Shown piece after piece: positions 5,027 to 8,127 of a stretch of DNA of 8,127 nt (the first letter of the stretch is position 1; the number at the start of each line of letters is the position of its first letter). The stretch spans positions 1-8,127 of the forward strand of contig DAOTVZ010000070.1 of the NCBI GenBank assembly GCA_034436045.1, in the 5' to 3' direction. The DNA is from H111-94 sp034436045. Its GTDB lineage: Bacteria > Chloroflexota > Ktedonobacteria > Ktedonobacterales > Ktedonobacteraceae. The position numbers and the translations under genes are program-made. The notes beneath the pieces were generated by a model. The model saw only the letters and a list, made by a program, of their open reading frames with translations. It had not been told where the DNA came from and made no database searches.

Positions 5027-5104
5027 ATCCTTTAGGGGGATGCTGGTGGTCGGTGGCGTCATGAATGACGCCCCTCCACCCATTTCCCCCGCAAGGATAG
5101 AGAG
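5027..5104. repeat. MITE-like palindromic element
   Basis: The left end ATCCTTTAGGGGGA (5027-5040) matches the reverse complement of the right end TCCCCCGCAAGGAT (5085-5098) at 12 of 14 positions. Inside, GGTGG (5045-5049) pairs with CCACC (5076-5080), and GGCGTCAT (5055-5062) pairs perfectly with ATGACGCC (5065-5072) around two bases. The whole element can fold into one long hairpin. Its right-end word AAGGATAGAGAG (5093-5104), read in reverse complement, and its left end both recur at 7949-7967. There is no coding capacity. It lies between the helicase stop and the coaD promoter, as expected of a small non-autonomous or REP-like repeat. Confidence 0.7.
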
Positions 5105-5131
5105 CCTTCGCCCGGTTGATGAACATGAACA

Positions 5132-7726
5132 TTAGTCTTGATCCACTTCGGCATCCAGAGGCACGGTTTCGTCACCAATTTGCACGACCATCGAGGGGAT
5201 AGTGCGGCTCTGCACAATAATGCCATGTATCAACGACGAGGCGGCCTGGCCCAGCACGGGGCGCAGGCGCTCCAGGCGCTCGCGCTGGCTCTGCAACTCT
5301 TCCAATTGCCGCTTGACTGTTCTGGCGTTAGAGATGCCTTCGGTCATCACCGGCACGAACTGTTGCCAGATGTCGCGCGCGTCCAGCACCTGCCCTACGG
5401 CGGATTGCACCTGCTGCACCAGGTCGATGGTCTGGTTCAGCACCATCAGGATATCGCCCTCGGCCAGATCGATGCGCCGCAGCAGGCCGCCGAGCGACAT
5501 GCCACGTGCCCACGCCAGGGCCACGCCATGAAATTCCGGCACGAAGCCAGGAGTCATACTGATCTCGGCGCGTTCCTCAATACCATGCACATGCTCTACA
5601 ATACGCCACAACTCACGCCGCACCTGCGTCAATTTAGCGTGTAACACATTGCGATTGCTCAAACGCTTATCACTATTGAAGGCGAACCAGCTACAGACCT
5701 CTGCCAGTTCATGCGGTGAGAGTTCGTCCAGCGCCCCGCTCATCATCAGCTCGACGATGATAATACCGGAGGGATGGAAGATGCTGCGCAAGAGCCGCCC
5801 CTTGAGCGTCAACTGGTCATTCTGGCCGATATAGCCGAGGGCACGCAAGGCAAAGATCGTGCCGTCTAGTTCCGCCGCGCCTGCGCGGCTCAAGGGATAC
5901 GCGCCAATCTCTGCACGCCGCTTCTCCAACGCCTTCCGGGCGCTATCTGAGCCAGCACCTTTCTTTTTGCCAGCTTTCTTCGCCTTTTTATAGCGCTTCT
6001 CCAGACGCTGCAACTCACTGAGTTCCCACGTCAGGTAGCGCTGGAATTCACGGAAGCTGGAGGCACAGATGCGGCGTAAATTCTGCATGTCGCCCGGACG
6101 CCACAGGTTCAACACCGAGTTATAGCGCACGACGAACGAGCTGCTCACAGGGAGCATCTCGCCGGTAATGCGCTCAAAGGATGCCTCAAACGGCTCCCAG
6201 GGCGAATAGGGGATGATGGCTGCGCCGCGCACATCCATGCCACGTCGGCCCGCACGCCCGGTCAACTGGCGATATTCGTTCGGCGTCAGCAAACGCATCT
6301 CCTGACCATCAAACTTGCTCAGGCTGCCGACAACCACGCTGCGTGCGGGCATGTTGACGCCCGTTGCCAGCGTATCGGTGGCGAAGACGGCACGCAGATG
6401 ACCTCTGGCAAAGAGCGTCTCGACCAGTACCTTGAGGCCAGGGAGCAGGCCGGCATGGTGAAACGCGATACCACGTGGCAACAGATCGGTGAGCGCATGA
6501 ACCTGTTGCAAGTTGCGATCCTCTTTAGGCAGATTCTCCAGCCAGACGCCCACCTCTTCACGAATCAGTGCCTCTTCCGCCGGTGAGGTAAAGCGATGCA
6601 AGGCCGCGCTCATCGCCGCCTCTTCGACTACACGCCGTCCCGGCAGGAAGTAGAGGCAAGGCAGCAGGTCGGCATTGCGTAACGCGGTTAATACTTCGCC
6701 GGGTTCGGGGGCACGACGTATGGGCGGACGTTTGGGTTTCTGCGCCTTCGTCTCGGCCTCTTCCTGCTGTACTGGCCTCTCCACTTCCGCGTTTTCCTGC
6801 TCAGGCAGCTTTACACGCGCAGAGCTATCGGGGCGTTCCTCTCGTTCAAGTTGCTCGGAACGCTCAAGGTCGCGTTCACGGCGGCGCTCCCGCTCGTTGC
6901 GTCTGCGCTGCCATGGTTCCTCGAATAGCTCCTCATCCTCATCTTCGTCGGTGTCATAGACGCGCCTCCGCCCCATCTGGGCCAGGCGTGCCTCGCCGCC
7001 GACACCCGGAAAACGTTCAACGCGCCTGCCCTCGGCATCCTGTACCAGGTGCAGTTTGTTGTCCAGAAAGTAGTAATGCTCAAGCGGCACGGCGCGCTCA
7101 TCGTGGAAGACCAGTTCAATCGGACGATGGACGCGGCTGATCCAGCGTGCGAGGTCTGCGGCGTTGCTAACGGTGGCCGAGAGGCCGATCAGTTGTACGT
7201 GCGGCGGCGAGCAGATGATGGCCTCTTCCCAGACCGGGCCGCGCTCGGCATCACTCAGATAGTGCAGTTCATCGAAGACCACAAAACCAACGTCCCGCAC
7301 CGACGAGAGTGACAACACCTCGTCATTTGGTAATCGTTCGCCGCCCTGCTCCAATAGCATGTTCCGATAGACCTCGGTGGTCATCACGACGATGGAGGCG
7401 CGACTATGCTCTACAATATCGCCTGTCACCAGGCCAACGGTGTCATAGCCATATTGATCGCGCAGATCACGATATTTTTGATTTGATAGGGCCTTAATAG
7501 GGGTGGTATAAATGACGCGCTGACCGCGCTGTTGGGCTAACCAGATGGCATACTCAGCGACCAGTGTCTTGCCGGTGCCGGTGGGGGCAGCGACCAGTAC
7601 TGACTGTCCTGCATCCAGGTGGGCCATCGCCTCTAATTGAAAGGCGTCCAGAGGGAACGGATAACGCGCGGCAAAAATGCGAATATTCTCAGAGAGCGAC
7701 TCTCTCACTGCTACTTGCTCTTCCAT
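5132..7726 (-). CDS. Ski2/Mtr4-family DExH RNA helicase (HelY-like) with DSHCT domain
   Basis: An 864-residue ATP-dependent superfamily 2 helicase related to Mtr4/Ski2 and actinobacterial HelY, presumably unwinding RNA in the cytosol. Visible motifs in order: Q-motif region DAFQLEAM; Walker A APTGTGKT (47-54); TTE (motif Ib region, about 116-118); Walker B DELH (152-155); SAT (183-185); FHHAGL (422-427); motif V ATDTLATGVNMPA (449-460); and motif VI QLTGRAGRRG (487-496). A lysine-rich linker and a C-terminal DSHCT-type helical domain (HPSGIIIVELMMSGAL, GMSLGGLLRRIDLAEGDIL) complete it. A highly charged, low-complexity insert (about 247-342) separates the two RecA lobes. I chose the ATG at 7726, with AAGG five bases upstream. 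An in-frame ATG at 7795 adds 23 residues but has no ribosome site and abuts a repeat. It appears to be transcribed alone from its own promoter. Confidence 0.93.
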   Translation of the reverse strand: MEEQVAVRESLSENIRIFAARYPFPLDAFQLEAMAHLDAGQSVLVAAPTGTGKTLVAEYAIWLAQQRGQRVIYTTPIKALSNQKYRDLRDQYGYDTVGLVTGDIVEHSRASIVVMTTEVYRNMLLEQGGERLPNDEVLSLSSVRDVGFVVFDELHYLSDAERGPVWEEAIICSPPHVQLIGLSATVSNAADLARWISRVHRPIELVFHDERAVPLEHYYFLDNKLHLVQDAEGRRVERFPGVGGEARLAQMGRRRVYDTDEDEDEELFEEPWQRRRNERERRRERDLERSEQLEREERPDSSARVKLPEQENAEVERPVQQEEAETKAQKPKRPPIRRAPEPGEVLTALRNADLLPCLYFLPGRRVVEEAAMSAALHRFTSPAEEALIREEVGVWLENLPKEDRNLQQVHALTDLLPRGIAFHHAGLLPGLKVLVETLFARGHLRAVFATDTLATGVNMPARSVVVGSLSKFDGQEMRLLTPNEYRQLTGRAGRRGMDVRGAAIIPYSPWEPFEASFERITGEMLPVSSSFVVRYNSVLNLWRPGDMQNLRRICASSFREFQRYLTWELSELQRLEKRYKKAKKAGKKKGAGSDSARKALEKRRAEIGAYPLSRAGAAELDGTIFALRALGYIGQNDQLTLKGRLLRSIFHPSGIIIVELMMSGALDELSPHELAEVCSWFAFNSDKRLSNRNVLHAKLTQVRRELWRIVEHVHGIEERAEISMTPGFVPEFHGVALAWARGMSLGGLLRRIDLAEGDILMVLNQTIDLVQQVQSAVGQVLDARDIWQQFVPVMTEGISNARTVKRQLEELQSQRERLERLRPVLGQAASSLIHGIIVQSRTIPSMVVQIGDETVPLDAEVDQD

Positions 7727-7798
7727 ACATGCCTTTTCCGCGTCTGCACGACGCTTGCACTGCGACCTCTCCAGTGGCGCGGAAGCAAAGGGCATCCG

Positions 7799-7818
7799 CC
7801 AGGGAATGCCCCTACACT
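7799..7818. repeat. 20-bp direct repeat, copy 1
   Basis: CCAGGGAATGCCCCTACACT occurs here and again, identically, at 7833-7852, with starts 34 bp apart. Both copies lie in the predicted helicase leader. In reverse complement the core reads TGTAGGGGCATTCCCTGG, resembling the TGTAGGGGC and CCCTGG words around the palindrome at 7983-8010, so they may be reduced members of the same repeat family. Confidence 0.75.
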
Positions 7819-7832
7819 ACAAAGAACACCCA

Positions 7833-7852
7833 CCAGGGAATGCCCCTACACT
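7833..7852. repeat. 20-bp direct repeat, copy 2
   Basis: Identical to 7799-7818 over 20 bases, and also sharing the C two bases further upstream. The 14 bases between the copies are AT-richer and unrelated. The spacing is not a whole number of helical turns. A recent local duplication of a dispersed repeat is the simplest reading. Confidence 0.75.
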
Positions 7853-7902
7853 TATTACTCTTCTTTCCTGTTACTAGCATATCACAAAGCCACATCATCC
7901 CC

Positions 7903-7931
7903 ATTGTAACACTGATAGAGTTTCTGGACAA
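7903..7931 (-). promoter_or_regulatory. Predicted promoter of the helicase gene
   Basis: On the minus strand the -35 is TTGTCC (7931-7926, 4/6 match) and the -10 is TACAAT (7908-7903, 5/6 match), with a 17-bp spacer. Transcription would start near 7896, giving a leader of about 170 bases to the ATG at 7726. The leader contains both 20-bp direct repeats. Confidence 0.6.
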
Positions 7932-7948
7932 GCAATGAACAGAGAGGA

Positions 7949-8006
7949 CTCTCTATCCTTTAGGGGGTGTTGGTTGACCAATGTAGGGGCGTCATTCATG
8001 ACGCCC
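7949..8006. repeat. Second member of the MITE-like repeat, left half and central palindrome
   Basis: CTCTCTATCCTT (7949-7960) is the exact reverse complement of 5093-5104, and ATCCTTTAGGGGG (7955-7967) equals 5027-5039. After a diverged stretch comes a perfect palindrome, GGGCGTCAT (7987-7995) with ATGACGCCC (7998-8006), equivalent to the centre of the 5027-5104 element. No right end is found before the window stops. Instead the sequence runs into a tandem array. Confidence 0.65.
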
Positions 8007-8127
8007 TGGTCGCCCGCCGATGCGCTCACAAAGCCTCATTCATGACGCCCTGTCGCCCGTCGATGCGCTCACAGGGCGTCATGAAAGAGGCCCTGGTCGC
8101 CCGTCGATGCGCTCACAGGGCGTCATG
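7993..8127. repeat. Tandem array of 43-44 bp hairpin units
   Basis: Three head-to-tail units are visible at 7993-8036, 8037-8079 and 8080-8123, and a fourth begins at 8124 and is cut by the edge. All contain a near-constant core, TCGCCCGTCGATGCGCTCA, with one T-to-C change in unit 1. In unit 2 the core is flanked by a perfect 12-bp inverted repeat, CATGACGCCCTG (8041-8052) with CAGGGCGTCATG (8072-8083). Units 1 and 3 have one decayed arm each. There are no unique spacers and no coding frame. The array is joined to the MITE-like palindrome and appears to be an expansion of it. Confidence 0.8.

Noticed and set aside
5027..5104. Intrinsic terminator for the helicase
   Set aside because: The hairpin is strong, but no T-run follows it on the minus strand, and its ends recur elsewhere. 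A repeat element is the better reading, though it may slow transcription.
7727..7795. Upstream ATG extending the helicase by 23 residues
   Set aside because: It has no ribosome site, directly abuts the 20-bp repeat and adds no recognisable motif. It was kept as an alternative only, because the frame is open.
7993..8127. CRISPR array
   Set aside because: The units are continuous 43-44 bp tandem repeats with no unique spacers of constant length and no cas genes nearby.

Overview
The window carries eight recognisable genes and one small conserved coiled-coil gene, all on the minus strand, so transcription runs from high to low coordinates. The gene set and order (coaD, coiled-coil gene, DUF177, zinc-ribbon L32, fab genes) resemble Gram-positive and Chloroflexota chromosomes. 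The Ski2/Mtr4-type helicase with a DSHCT tail is typical of Actinobacteria, Cyanobacteria and Chloroflexota. My best guess is a Chloroflexota genome, possibly Ktedonobacteria. This is inference from gene content only, with no marker gene to prove it. There are no rRNA or tRNA genes and no complete mobile element.

Layout in transcription order. 8127-7727 is non-coding: a tandem array of 43-44 bp hairpin units running off the window edge, one half of a MITE-like palindromic repeat, a SigA-type promoter, and two copies of a 20-bp direct repeat in the helicase leader. 7726-5132 is a large DExH RNA helicase. 5131-4892 holds a second, complete copy of the MITE-like palindrome and a promoter for coaD. 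4891-3671 is coaD (coenzyme A synthesis) followed by the coiled-coil gene. 3670-3492 contains a promoter with both hexamers at perfect consensus.

From there a six-gene unit runs yceD/DUF177 - rpmF (L32) - fabD - asp23-like - nusB - acpP. It ends at a strong intrinsic terminator (203-154). Past the terminator a new promoter points out of the window, with a perfect palindrome at its start point and an open frame that may be the beginning of another gene.

The genes form a growth-linked housekeeping block. CoaD makes the precursor of CoA, from which the 4'-phosphopantetheine arm of ACP is taken. FabD loads malonyl groups onto that ACP. L32, the DUF177 protein and NusB serve ribosome assembly and rRNA transcription. 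The Asp23-like protein sits between fabD and nusB-acpP, which fits the link of its Bacillus relative YqhY to fatty-acid synthesis. plsX, fabH, fabG and fabF, which often accompany these genes, are absent from the window.

I see no clearly novel multi-gene system. The least ordinary material is the palindromic repeat family and the structured intergenic leaders.
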